This document shows, piece by piece, positions 46,772-55,258 of a stretch of 64,000 nt of DNA. Made by a program: the position numbers and the translations under genes. This stretch comes from JAJDTT01 sp022827025 (GTDB lineage Bacteria > Acidobacteriota > UBA6911 > RPQK01 > JAJDTT01): positions 1,922,001 through 1,986,000 of the forward strand of contig OZ241897.1 of the NCBI GenBank assembly GCA_965203535.1. Direction: 5' to 3'. Within the stretch, counting starts at the first letter, position 1; the number at the start of each line of letters is the position of its first letter. A model generated the notes under the pieces. It saw nothing but the letters and a program-made list of their open reading frames with translations, was not told where the DNA came from and searched no databases.

Positions 46772-47233
46772 CACTACTATGGATGAATCCGATTGCTTCC
46801 TCTTTCTCCTCGTGGGGTACGGGTTTCTCCTTTCCCACAAGGCCCCGGCTTTCGCCGGGGTCAGAGCAAGCCCTCCCAGGTCCCGACACAAGATGTACGT
46901 GCGTGCCCGAGTTCTTTGACACCGCGGAGCCCGGCTGGCCCTCACCTTGGCGGTCCAGCCGGTGTTGCCTTCGACCGGGACTACAGTCTCGGCACTTCCG
47001 ATCCAGGAGCTTTCGATGCTCATTGGCCCGGCCCACACGCACCGCTACCGACGCTTCGCCGACACCCTCACGAGTGCCCACGCACGGCTCGCGGAGAAAC
47101 GTGGATGGTTGGTCCTTCGTTTCAGCGGACTTTCACCGCCTATCTTGTGCCAGTTAGCCTGGCGCACAGTCCCCCCTCCTATCCGCCCAACTCCGGCCCC
47201 ACCGGGGCCCAGCGAAAGCAACCGCGGCGAAGA

Positions 47234-47253
47234 GGGGGACAAGAATGTCCCCC
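47234..47253. repeat. Short hairpin GGGGGACA/TGTCCCCC
   Basis: A perfect 8-bp inverted repeat with an AGAA loop in the 5' exon side of the intron. The surrounding 47168-47425 stretch has no supported gene. The hairpin is not followed by a T-tract in either direction. Confidence 0.6.
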
Positions 47254-47452
47254 CTCCGGGTGCCCCATGTTTTCTCAGAAGCGGTCAGAACCCCGCTGTC
47301 CTGCATTGACGGGCCGACGCGGCACCGGGACCGCAAAGTCTTCACGGCGAACATTCGTCTCGATTTTTTCCCAAACCGGCCAGAGTCGTACACGCCTGCA
47401 GCAGGGTTGATCGTGAACAATAACCTTGCATTTTCAAACCCTGACTTTCAAT

Positions 47453-48688
47453 ATGTCAGGTGTGATTCCGCGCCATACCACCAAACTTCTGCTCGAATAC
47501 CTGGAATTCTTCCCCTGTGTCGGTCTTATCGGACCACGACAGTGTGGGAAAGCCACTTTGCTGGGACAGTTAGGCAAAGGGTGGCTCCACTTCGACTTGG
47601 AGCGACAGTCGGATTTTGAAGCCATTGCGCGCGACCCCGACCTGTTCTTCCGTCTTCATCCCGATCGAGTGGCCATCGACGAAGCACAGGCCTTTCCTCC
47701 TCTCTTCCAAGCCTTGAGGGTCGCCATCGATGCCGATCGATCCCGGACCGGCAGATTTGTCATTACCGGTTCGAGTTCGCCTGACCTCACCGGGCGGATC
47801 TCGGAGAGTCTGGCCGGCCGGATCGGACTGATCGAGATGAGCCCCTTTTCACTGGCGGAAGCGATCCGCGAGCCTCCGAGCCCGTTTTTTTCCGGACTGA
47901 CGCAGGGCTGGAGGCCGGAACGCTTCGTAAAGGAGCTGACACCCCGTGCGGGAGTTCGGAAACTCCACGAATACTGGTTCTGGGGCGGATATCCCCAACC
48001 CTGGGTCGAGCGTGGAGATCGCTATCGCCAAGTCTGGATGGAACAGTACGTTCAAACCTACCTGCACCGCGATATCGGCACCCTCTTCCCCGGACTGAAC
48101 CGCAACCGCTTTCGCCGCTTCATCCAGTTGCTCGCAGGTCTCTCAGGCACCATCCTGAATTACTCGGACGTCGCTCGCGCCCTGAACGTATCCCAGCCCA
48201 CCGCCCGCGAGTATTTCGAGATCGCACACGGTTCCTTCCTTTGGAGGACCCTGCCAGCCTTCACGCACAACGTCCTCAAGCGCGTGGTCAAGAGCCCGCG
48301 CGGGTATCTTCGCGACTCGGGCCTGCTCCACCACCTGCTTCGAATCGGTGAACTGGACGATTTACGGGGACATCCTCAAATGGACCGGTCGTGGGAAGGA
48401 ACGATCGTCGAACAGATTCTCAGGGGGCTGGCCGCAAGCGGAATCGCCTTTGACCCTTTTCACTACCGGACCCGCGGCGGCGCCGAGGTCGATCTTGTAT
48501 TGGAGGGGACCTTTGGCGTCGTCCCCATCGAGATCAAGTACCCTCAGACCGTCCGCGCACGCGAACTTCGCCCCATAAACGACTTTGTCGACGAGTACGC
48601 CTGCCGCCTCGGATTCGTCATCAACAACGATGAGGGGCCCCGCCTCTACGGTCCGCGCCTGGTGGGAATTCCAGCCGCCTGCCTCTGA
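47453..48688 (+). CDS. AAA_14/DUF4143 ATPase with altered Walker A
   Basis: A 411-residue DUF4143-type ATPase (start ATG 47453; a TTG at 47426 is an alternative, neither has a good ribosome site). The P-loop reads G27-P-R-Q-C-G-K33-A34-T35: the residue after the lysine, normally Ser/Thr that coordinates Mg2+, is Ala. Walker B VAIDEAQ is present, and the C-terminal region has AEVDLVLEG and PIEIKY, the D...ExK pattern. Compare the copy at 663-1946, whose Walker A is canonical (GKTT). ATP hydrolysis may be impaired. It is solitary, between the group II intron and the palindromic element. Confidence 0.82.
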   Translation: MSGVIPRHTTKLLLEYLEFFPCVGLIGPRQCGKATLLGQLGKGWLHFDLERQSDFEAIARDPDLFFRLHPDRVAIDEAQAFPPLFQALRVAIDADRSRTGRFVITGSSSPDLTGRISESLAGRIGLIEMSPFSLAEAIREPPSPFFSGLTQGWRPERFVKELTPRAGVRKLHEYWFWGGYPQPWVERGDRYRQVWMEQYVQTYLHRDIGTLFPGLNRNRFRRFIQLLAGLSGTILNYSDVARALNVSQPTAREYFEIAHGSFLWRTLPAFTHNVLKRVVKSPRGYLRDSGLLHHLLRIGELDDLRGHPQMDRSWEGTIVEQILRGLAASGIAFDPFHYRTRGGAEVDLVLEGTFGVVPIEIKYPQTVRARELRPINDFVDEYACRLGFVINNDEGPRLYGPRLVGIPAACL

Positions 48689-48732
48689 CCCGAACGCCCC
48701 CTCCAAGTCGAGGAAAGTGCTGCGGAGCCTTC

Positions 48733-48904
48733 ACAGCCCGTGGCGAAAGTCCCGCGAGCACCGAGACCGTTCCTGCGCCCGCCGGACAAGGCGCGATTCG
48801 GGTGCATGTAGGGGCGACCCTTGTGGTCGCCCTCCCGAATCGCAACGCAGTCCGCCGGGATGCAGGGACGGTCGAATGCCGTGACGACTATTGCCACGGG
48901 CTGT
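48733..48904. repeat. 172-bp near-palindromic element with 19-bp terminal inverted repeats
   Basis: Left end ACAGCCCGTGGCGAAAGTC (48733-48751) matches the reverse complement of the right end (48886-48904) at 17 of 19 positions. The two arms stay alignable all the way to the centre (GACCGT.CCTGC, GCGATTCGGG arms at 48793-48802 and 48834-48843). The centre is GGGCGACC (48812-48819), loop CTTGT, GGTCGCCC (48825-48832). It lies between the convergent 3' ends of the DUF4143 gene and an M20 peptidase gene. The loop and stem length are those of the repeat at 10767-10787, with stem bases co-varying. Confidence 0.85.
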
Positions 48905-48909
48905 TCAGT

Positions 48910-50304
48910 TCATCGAGACCCGTGACCGCTGCCGGCGGCGAGGACCTCCATGAACCGGCCGTGAGCGACCTGGGCCCTCTCGAAGCTGGACAGGCGGAAG
49001 AACTCGTCGGGGCTGTGGGCGCGTTCGTCATCCAGCCCGAAGGAGAGATTCACGGTGTGGATCCCCAGGTGTTCCAGGATGAGGCCGCAGGTGGCGATGC
49101 TTCCTCCCGATCCCACCACATAGGGCCTTCTGCCGTAGAGCTCTTCCAGCACCCGGGCGGCCGCCCGGTTCCCGGCGTGATCGATGGGGATGGAGTAGGG
49201 CATGGACGAAGAGTCCAGCACGACGACCTCCGCCTCCACGCCGGGAGGAGTGTTTTCCTCCACGTGCCGAACAACGGCTTTGACGACTTGGTCCGGATGC
49301 TGATCGGCGACCAGGCGGCAGGTGACCTTGGCGTGAGCCTGGCGGGGCAGCACCGTCTTCATGCCATCCCCCTGGAAACCGCCCCAGATGCCGTTGATCT
49401 CCAGGGTCGGCCGGATCCACTCCCGTTCGTAGGTGCTGAAGCCCGGCTCGCCGAACGTCTCGGTCACGCCGATGGAGGCCAGCAACTCCTCCTCCTGGTA
49501 GGGGACTCTCGCCAACTCGTTCCTCAACCGGTCATCAGGCTCTCGGACATCGTCGTAGAAGCCCTGGACCAGGACTCTGCCGTCGGCCGAGCGCATGGAG
49601 TCCAGCAGCCGAACCAGGGCATGCACGGGGTTCTGCACCGCACCTCCGAAAAGTCCCGAATGCAGATCCCGGGCAGGACCTCGAACATTGATCTGAAGAC
49701 CGCAGAGACCGCGCAGCGACACCCAGGTGGCCGGTTCCTCCTCGCTCCACTGGGAGCCGTCGGCGCTCACCGCCACGTCGGCTGCGAACCTTCCCGCCTC
49801 GGCCTTCATGAAGGGGGGAAGATGGGGGCTTCCGATCTCCTCCTGTCCCTCCAGCAGGAACTTCACGTTCAAGGGGAGGGTTCCCGCAGTCTCCAGCAGG
49901 GCCTGCACCGCCAGGATCGGAGCCAGCATGTTCCCCTTGTCGTCGGACGATCCTCGAGCGTAGATCCGGCCGTTACGGACCACCGGCTCGAAGGGAGGAT
50001 GGCTCCAGAGGTCCACCGGGTCCACCGGCTGAACGTCGAAATGTCCATAGACCAGGAGCGTGGGGCGGCCCGGGGCATGGAGCCAGTCGCCGTAGACCAC
50101 GGGATGCCCTTCGGTGGGAAGGACCTCGACGTTCTCGACGCCCGCCACCCGCAGCCGGTCGCCGACCCACCGGCCCGCCTGCTCGACGTCACCCGCGTGA
50201 TCGGGCAGCGCCGAGATGCTGGGGATGGTCAGAAACTCGCTCAGTTCCCGGATCCACCGGTCCTGACGATCCTTCAGGTAGTCCTGCCAATTCTGCGTAC
50301 CCAT
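48910..50304 (-). CDS. M20-family dipeptidase (CNDP/PepV-like)
   Basis: A 464-residue metallopeptidase. Di-zinc motifs are visible: the His-Asp pair in VYGHFDVQPVDP, YARGSSDDKGN with the bridging Asp, the catalytic pair in EGQEEIGSPHL, VSADGS, and the lid-domain substrate motif DLHSGLFGG. The C-terminal His is in DERAHSPDEFF. Length matches carnosinase-like dipeptidases. It is the last gene of a minus-strand operon with an enolase-family and a glycosidase-like gene (41 and 28 bp gaps). Its 3' end abuts the palindromic element. Confidence 0.9.
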   Translation of the reverse strand: MGTQNWQDYLKDRQDRWIRELSEFLTIPSISALPDHAGDVEQAGRWVGDRLRVAGVENVEVLPTEGHPVVYGDWLHAPGRPTLLVYGHFDVQPVDPVDLWSHPPFEPVVRNGRIYARGSSDDKGNMLAPILAVQALLETAGTLPLNVKFLLEGQEEIGSPHLPPFMKAEAGRFAADVAVSADGSQWSEEEPATWVSLRGLCGLQINVRGPARDLHSGLFGGAVQNPVHALVRLLDSMRSADGRVLVQGFYDDVREPDDRLRNELARVPYQEEELLASIGVTETFGEPGFSTYEREWIRPTLEINGIWGGFQGDGMKTVLPRQAHAKVTCRLVADQHPDQVVKAVVRHVEENTPPGVEAEVVVLDSSSMPYSIPIDHAGNRAAARVLEELYGRRPYVVGSGGSIATCGLILEHLGIHTVNLSFGLDDERAHSPDEFFRLSSFERAQVAHGRFMEVLAAGSGHGSR

Positions 50305-50345
50305 CTCAATTCGATCCTCCGGTCTCGAAACGGCTCGAGCGCGCC

Positions 50346-51518
50346 CTACTTGTACTCCGCCCGATCCGTACAGTGGTCCATGATGGTGTCCCAGTCATAC
50401 TCGACACCCAGTCCCGGACCGTCGGGCGCGACGACGCAGCCGTCGGCATCGACGGCATCGATGGCGTCCCGATAGCCGCACTTGAAGGGCGCCATGTGGA
50501 AAGGTCCCAGTTGCGGATGGAGCAGGCCCATTTCGTAGTAGTTCGTGTTGCGGATGGCGGCCATCACGTGACGCCGGTCCGGACCCGGTCCATGCAGCTC
50601 CACGTCGAGGCCGAACCCTTCGGCGGCGTGGGCGATCTTCATCACGCCGGTGATGCCGCCATCGTAGTCGGTGTCGATGCGCACGAAGTCGGTTCCGTCG
50701 GCCACGATGAAATCCACATGCGGCTCCAGTCCCCTCAGGTGCTCCAACTGCAGGAGCGGCGTCTTGATGAGCTGGCGCAGTTTCCGGTGGGCGAAAGCCG
50801 AGACGCCGCCGTCGCGGAACGGGTCCTCGTACCAGAAATAGTCGAACTCGTCGCAGGCCCGGCCCAGTTTCAGGGCATCTCCGAAGGTCTTGATGGCGCA
50901 GAAGGGATCCAGCATCAGGTCCATTCTGTCCCCCACCCTCCGGCCCACGGCCCGGACCAGCTCGATCTGGTCCTTCAGAGGGGCATCCTGCCAGCCGTGG
51001 ATCTTGAAGCCGGGATAACCCAGTTCCAGGCACGCCTCGGCGAAGTCCGCGTAGGCTTCGGGGCTGTTGAGACCTCCCTCCTCACAGTCGCCGACGTAGG
51101 TGCTGGCGTAACAGGGGAGCTTCTTGCCGGCCGCTCCGCCCAGAAGCTCATAAATGGGTGCGTCATAGTACTTGCCGGCCAGATCCCAGAGGGCGATGTC
51201 CACCACTCCCATGCCCATTCGGGACTGCTGCCGGGTGGCCTGCTTCAAGTCGTCGTAGATGGCGTCACGCTCCAGGGCGTTGCGCCCGATGAGGGTGTGG
51301 GCCAGCCCGCCGATGACGGCGTAGTCGGCCTCGAATCCCCCGAAGTATTCCCCCGTGACTCCCAGGTCGGTGTTGATCCGGAGGCCCCGGCCGCGAAACT
51401 TCTGAACCCCGCCCGGCTGATAGATGAGAATGCCGATGGTGGGCTCCACCCCGACATCGATGACGTTCTTCTCGTACTGAACCACTTCGATGCTGGTGAT
51501 TCTAGGCCTGTCCTTCAT
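50346..51518 (-). CDS. Enolase-superfamily enzyme with K-x-H motif
   Basis: A 390-residue member from the ATG at 51518 (AAAGGAG 7 bp upstream; an earlier ATG at 51536 lacks one). The base motif is K172-I-H174 rather than K-x-K. Metal ligands are in LMLDPFCAI, WYEDPF and LEHLRG, and VELHGPGPDRRHV lies toward the C-terminal end of the barrel. K-x-H variants occur among acid-sugar dehydratases and related groups, so dehydration of a sugar acid is a reasonable guess. It sits 28 bp downstream of the glycosidase-like gene, which may supply its substrate. Confidence 0.85.
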   Translation of the reverse strand: MKDRPRITSIEVVQYEKNVIDVGVEPTIGILIYQPGGVQKFRGRGLRINTDLGVTGEYFGGFEADYAVIGGLAHTLIGRNALERDAIYDDLKQATRQQSRMGMGVVDIALWDLAGKYYDAPIYELLGGAAGKKLPCYASTYVGDCEEGGLNSPEAYADFAEACLELGYPGFKIHGWQDAPLKDQIELVRAVGRRVGDRMDLMLDPFCAIKTFGDALKLGRACDEFDYFWYEDPFRDGGVSAFAHRKLRQLIKTPLLQLEHLRGLEPHVDFIVADGTDFVRIDTDYDGGITGVMKIAHAAEGFGLDVELHGPGPDRRHVMAAIRNTNYYEMGLLHPQLGPFHMAPFKCGYRDAIDAVDADGCVVAPDGPGLGVEYDWDTIMDHCTDRAEYK

Positions 51519-51546
51519 GCTTTCGCTCCTTTTCACGGCGCGAGAG

Positions 51547-53052
51547 TTATTCCAGCCAGAACGAGAACAACCGGGCGTTGTAGAGGCGGAACCGGAAACG
51601 GATCGACTCCCCTTGAAAGGCGCCCAGGTCCGGCTTGCCGGTCCACTTCACCTCCGCTCGCAGGTGGTCGCCCTGGACCGGCTGGGAACGGTCCCGGCTC
51701 CACCCCTCCAGCACCCGGCGGCCCCGCTGGTCGATCACCTCCACCCGGACCTCTCCGTCCGTGGCGTCGGCGTTGATGAAGAGCCGGTTCCCGTCGAAGC
51801 GGATGGCGCGCGTCTCCACGAACCCACCCTCCTGGTCGGCGCCGAAGTAGGCGAACCGGTCCCGCTTGAGCTTTGCCAGGTGAATGCCGCCCCGGTAGGG
51901 ATCGTCGGTCTGGAACCGATGGTTCAGGCCGGTGTAGTAGAACCAGAGCTCGTCTCCGTGGACCTGGGGCCGGGACGCGGCCAGGACCTGGCCCGTGTCG
52001 ATCACCCCTTCACCCAGTTCCGAGACCGGAATGAAGGAGCCCCGGTTGCCCACCTTCACCCACCGCCGGAGGTCGCGGCTGGTGGACAGCTTCACCGAGT
52101 TGATCCCCTCCTGGTTCCGGTTCGGTGTAAGACCGGCGGCTTCAAAGTGGTTGGGCAGCCCGATGTAGATCCCCTCGTAGGGGAAGATGGGCATGTTGTA
52201 GATCTCGGTGTTGTAGTGCTCCGGCTGGTTGACGGTCATCAGCCGGAGTTTGGGATTGGCCAGATGCTCGCGGACCCGCTTCTCACCCAGCAACTGGTCG
52301 TAGGCGTCGGCGTGGAAGATGAGCTCGGGATCGGTCCAGTTCTCGAAATCGGTGCTCAGGGACAGGTACACCGATCGGCCGAAGGGACCCCGGTGCTTGA
52401 CCGTGGCGATGAACCGCTTCTTCACCTCGTCGTAATTCAGATGGGACTCGTCCTGGCTGGGGATCACAGGCACGTCCAGCTTGGTGAACACGTAGCCGTC
52501 GGAAGAAACCAGGGGATGCCGGTTGTGAGGCCCGGTCAATCCCTTGTACCGCCGTTCGGGTCCGGCGTCGGGATCCAGCAACACGTGCTGGATGCGGGTC
52601 TCGGGCTCGCCTCGAACCATCACCAGGTTGTTGTCCGTGGATCCCTGAAACTCCAGCTTTCCCAAAGACGGCTTCTCCCAGTGGATCCCGTCGCGTGAAC
52701 GGGCGAATGCCGTCTTGCCGGCGGCGGAGTACCACATCTTCCAGACCTTCTCCTGAGGGTCCCAGCAGGGCGCGCTGCGGATCTGGATCGACTTGCTGAC
52801 CCCCGGATTCCACCTGGGCCCCGGCGACTGCTCCCAGGGCTGGTCCGCCCGAACCACCGGGTTGCCTTCGTATTTCACGGGCGGATTGACGCGGCGCTCG
52901 ACCCGGTAGAGGGCGCCGACCATGAAGTCATCCAGGAACAACTGATGCTGTCCCGAAGGAACCTGGATGTAGGTGGGAGGTTTGGCGGGAGATCCTGTCA
53001 CAACTGGGCAGAGCAAGATCAGGACGAATCCCGGAATACGGCTAGGGTTCAT
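51547..53052 (-). CDS. Secreted glycosidase-like protein (five-bladed propeller type)
   Basis: A 501-residue protein from the ATG at 53052, with AAGGAG 8-14 bp upstream and a signal peptide (RIPGFVLILLCPVVTGSPA). Propeller features: HQLFLDDFMVG, VWKMWYSAAGKTAFARSRDG, IHWEKPSLGKLEFQG, ESHLNYDEVKKRF and LWFYYTGLNHRF. The C-terminal part (about 410-500) is a beta domain with RLFINADATDGEVRVEVIDQ. Architecture parallels the protein at 35530-36984. It heads a minus-strand operon with an enolase-family enzyme and a peptidase. Enzymatic activity is unproven. Confidence 0.75.
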   Translation of the reverse strand: MNPSRIPGFVLILLCPVVTGSPAKPPTYIQVPSGQHQLFLDDFMVGALYRVERRVNPPVKYEGNPVVRADQPWEQSPGPRWNPGVSKSIQIRSAPCWDPQEKVWKMWYSAAGKTAFARSRDGIHWEKPSLGKLEFQGSTDNNLVMVRGEPETRIQHVLLDPDAGPERRYKGLTGPHNRHPLVSSDGYVFTKLDVPVIPSQDESHLNYDEVKKRFIATVKHRGPFGRSVYLSLSTDFENWTDPELIFHADAYDQLLGEKRVREHLANPKLRLMTVNQPEHYNTEIYNMPIFPYEGIYIGLPNHFEAAGLTPNRNQEGINSVKLSTSRDLRRWVKVGNRGSFIPVSELGEGVIDTGQVLAASRPQVHGDELWFYYTGLNHRFQTDDPYRGGIHLAKLKRDRFAYFGADQEGGFVETRAIRFDGNRLFINADATDGEVRVEVIDQRGRRVLEGWSRDRSQPVQGDHLRAEVKWTGKPDLGAFQGESIRFRFRLYNARLFSFWLE

Positions 53053-53353
53053 GAGGAGCTCCTTGGTTTCTATGGCGAAATTCCGAGCAGAGGCGTACCA
53101 CGATATCCGAGGGAGAGTCAATAGAATGGAGGGCGGACACGACCCCTACTATTCGAGATTTCGATAGTCGGCCGGACGCACACGGATCCGGGGTCGATTC
53201 CGACCCTTCCTGCCCTGATTTTTGCTGACCAGGCTCTATTATCTGGTCTTGCAACAGGATAAACTTACTGGCTTCTGGCCTTGACATCCGGGAAAATCCG
53301 CGGGTCCATCAACGGGTAGGCTGTGGCTGGCTGAATTGTGGGAGGTTGGGTAA
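53053..53353. other. Divergent intergenic region
   Basis: A 301-bp region between the glycosidase-like operon (minus) and the STAS gene (plus). It must hold promoters for both directions. A TTGACA at 53281-53286 has no good -10 partner. I see no RNA gene, repeat or terminator. Confidence 0.4.
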
Positions 53354-53689
53354 ATGAAGGTACATGCAGAGAGGGAAGATGGAATCTTGATTGCCACGGC
53401 AGTCGGCCGTGTCGATGGCGCCAATGCGCTGGAGTTTCAGAACGCGTTGCAATCGGCGATCGGCGACGAAGACGACGTCATTTTGGATTTGGCGGGACTG
53501 TCGTACATCAGCAGCGCGGGCCTGCGTGTTTTTCTGCTTATTGCGCAACAGGTCAAGAGACGGAGCGGGAGATTTTCCGTCTGCTCGCTCTCGGATTCCA
53601 TCGCAAAGGTCTTCATGATCAGCGGCTTCGACAGGGTCATCCCGGCTCATGGATCGCGATCCGAAGCCCGCGCCTCATACGCGGGATGA
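53354..53689 (+). CDS. STAS-domain anti-sigma-factor antagonist
   Basis: A 111-residue STAS protein from the ATG at 53354 with GGAGG upstream. The phospho-acceptor loop LAGLSYISSAGLRVFL contains the conserved Ser pair, and VILDL precedes it, as in SpoIIAA/RsbV. Such proteins are switched off by phosphorylation from a partner anti-sigma kinase; no kinase or sigma gene is adjacent. It stands 133 bp before the ammonium transporter, and a regulatory link is possible but not shown. Confidence 0.87.
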   Translation: MKVHAEREDGILIATAVGRVDGANALEFQNALQSAIGDEDDVILDLAGLSYISSAGLRVFLLIAQQVKRRSGRFSVCSLSDSIAKVFMISGFDRVIPAHGSRSEARASYAG

Positions 53690-53822
53690 GCGTCCGCGGT
53701 GCGCCTCCGGGTGCGATCGAAATCGACTGGACGGATTCGAAGTTGGCAGTTGAGATCAAATTGTCGCGATTACAGGTTCAACGGACCCTGAATACGCCGG
53801 AACTTCGACTTGGGAGGGAGCG

Positions 53823-55214
53823 ATGAGAGAAGAAAGGAAGATCCCGTTATACAAGCGGCTGGTGCGTGGACCAGTGGGGAAACTGCTGCTGGTGGCGATC
53901 TGCGTGCTGTGCGGGACGGCGGCGGCGCAGGCGGCGGTGGACGACGAGGTGCTGTACGTGTTCAACACCTTCTCGTTCATGATCTGGGGCGCCATGGTGA
54001 TGTGGATGTGCGCCGGGTTCACCATGCTGGAGTCCGGTTCGGTGCGGACCAAGAATGCCTCCATGATCTGCATGAAGAACATCGGCCTGTACTCGATCGC
54101 GGGGTTGGCCTACTACGTGATCGGCTACAACCTGATGTACACGGACGTGGGGAGCGTGATCGGGTCGTTCAAGCTGCTGTACGGGCCGTCGGCGCAGGAC
54201 CTGGCGCTGGTGGCGGGCGAGGACGGAGCCGCAGCCGCGGTGACGGGCGCCGACAGCAAGTACTCGACCATGTCGGACTGGTTTTTCCAGATGGTGTTCG
54301 TGGCGACGGCGGCGTCGATCGTTTCGGGGGCGCTGGCCGAGCGGGTGAAGATGTGGTCGTTTTTCGTGTTCGTGGCGGTCCTGACGGCGGTGATCTACCC
54401 GGTGGTGGGCGCTTGGACCTGGGGCGGCGGCTGGCTGGGGGAGATGGGCTTCCAGGACTTTGCGGGATCGACGATCGTGCACGGCACGGGCGGCTGGGCG
54501 GCGTTGGCGGGGATCCTGATCGTGGGGCCGCGGCTGGGCAAGTTCCGGAAGGACGGGACGGCGAAGCCGACGCCACCGTCGAACGTGATCGTGGTGACGC
54601 TGGGGGTGTTCATCCTCTGGTTCGGGTGGTTCGGATTCAACGGCGGGTCGCAGTTGGCGCTGGGGAGCGCGGCGGACGTGCTGGCGATGAGCCACGTGCT
54701 GGTGAACACGAACCTGGCGGCGGCGGCCGGGGTGGTGACGGCGCTGATCGTGTCGCGGCCGATCCTGGGGCGCAATGACCTGTTCGCGACGTTGAACGGG
54801 GCGATCGCGGGCCTGGTGGCGATCACGGCGGGACCGGACATCGTGTCGCATCACTGGTCGATCATCATCGGTGCGATCGGGGCGCTTCTGTGCACGGCGG
54901 GGATCAAGTTCCTGGAGAGGGTCCGGATCGACGACGTGGTGGGAGCGGTGCCGGCGCACCTGTTTGCGGGGATCTGGGGCACGATCGCGGTCTGCATCGC
55001 GGCGGGCGGCAACCTCGGAGTGCAGTTGCTGGGCATCGTGGCGGTGGGAGCGTTCGTGTTCTCGACGTCCCTGATCCTGTGGAAGGTGCTGGCGATGACG
55101 ATGAGCGTGCGGGTGTCGGCGCAGGTGGAACGGCTGGGACAGGACGTGGGAGAGTTGGGCATGGAAGCCTATCCCGAGTTCGTCCTCATGCCGGAAGAAC
55201 TGGACGACGAATAA
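53823..55214 (+). CDS. amt: Ammonium transporter (Amt family)
   Basis: A 463-residue transporter from the ATG at 53823 with GGGAGGGAG upstream and an N-terminal signal-like segment (LLLVAICVLCGTAAAQA). About eleven membrane helices follow. The conserved twin histidines are in STIVHGTGGWAALAG and VGAVPAHLFAGIWG, and the periplasmic-site region FTMLESGSVRTKNA is present. It imports NH4+/NH3 across the cytoplasmic membrane. No glnK-type PII gene is adjacent, which is unusual. Third codon positions are strongly G-ending compared with neighbours. An SDR gene follows 44 bp downstream. Confidence 0.93.
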   Translation: MREERKIPLYKRLVRGPVGKLLLVAICVLCGTAAAQAAVDDEVLYVFNTFSFMIWGAMVMWMCAGFTMLESGSVRTKNASMICMKNIGLYSIAGLAYYVIGYNLMYTDVGSVIGSFKLLYGPSAQDLALVAGEDGAAAAVTGADSKYSTMSDWFFQMVFVATAASIVSGALAERVKMWSFFVFVAVLTAVIYPVVGAWTWGGGWLGEMGFQDFAGSTIVHGTGGWAALAGILIVGPRLGKFRKDGTAKPTPPSNVIVVTLGVFILWFGWFGFNGGSQLALGSAADVLAMSHVLVNTNLAAAAGVVTALIVSRPILGRNDLFATLNGAIAGLVAITAGPDIVSHHWSIIIGAIGALLCTAGIKFLERVRIDDVVGAVPAHLFAGIWGTIAVCIAAGGNLGVQLLGIVAVGAFVFSTSLILWKVLAMTMSVRVSAQVERLGQDVGELGMEAYPEFVLMPEELDDE

Positions 55215-55258
55215 TAGCCCGCGTATCGCATCGCCCCCGGCGACCAATACCGGACCGA

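Larger units (their letters stand above)
46523..47167 (-). mobile_element. Group II intron with most of its reverse transcriptase ORF deleted
   Basis: Read on the minus strand, the 5' end begins GTGCGCC (47167 downwards; consensus GUGYG). The GCGGTGAAAGTCCGC and GAGGGTGTCGGCGAAGCG segments expected of domain I follow. A 32-nt domain V (46563-46594) and a domain VI hairpin with a bulged A near 46531 precede a 3' end ...CCGCGAC at 46523, so the A lies about 8 nt from an AC end. The total of about 645 nt is far too short for a normal intron carrying a reverse transcriptase; only the first 39 codons of the encoded protein remain. The ribozyme parts look largely preserved, so splicing with a protein supplied in trans is possible but untested. 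The flanking exons do not interrupt a recognisable gene. Confidence 0.75.

Noticed and set aside
46422..47420. Several open frames of 60-200 codons in both directions
   Set aside because: The region is better explained by a group II intron with domain V/VI and the typical 5' end; only the 39-codon intron-protein remnant is kept.
48812..48832. Central hairpin as a Rho-independent terminator
   Set aside because: No T-tract on either side; it is the centre of a larger palindromic element.
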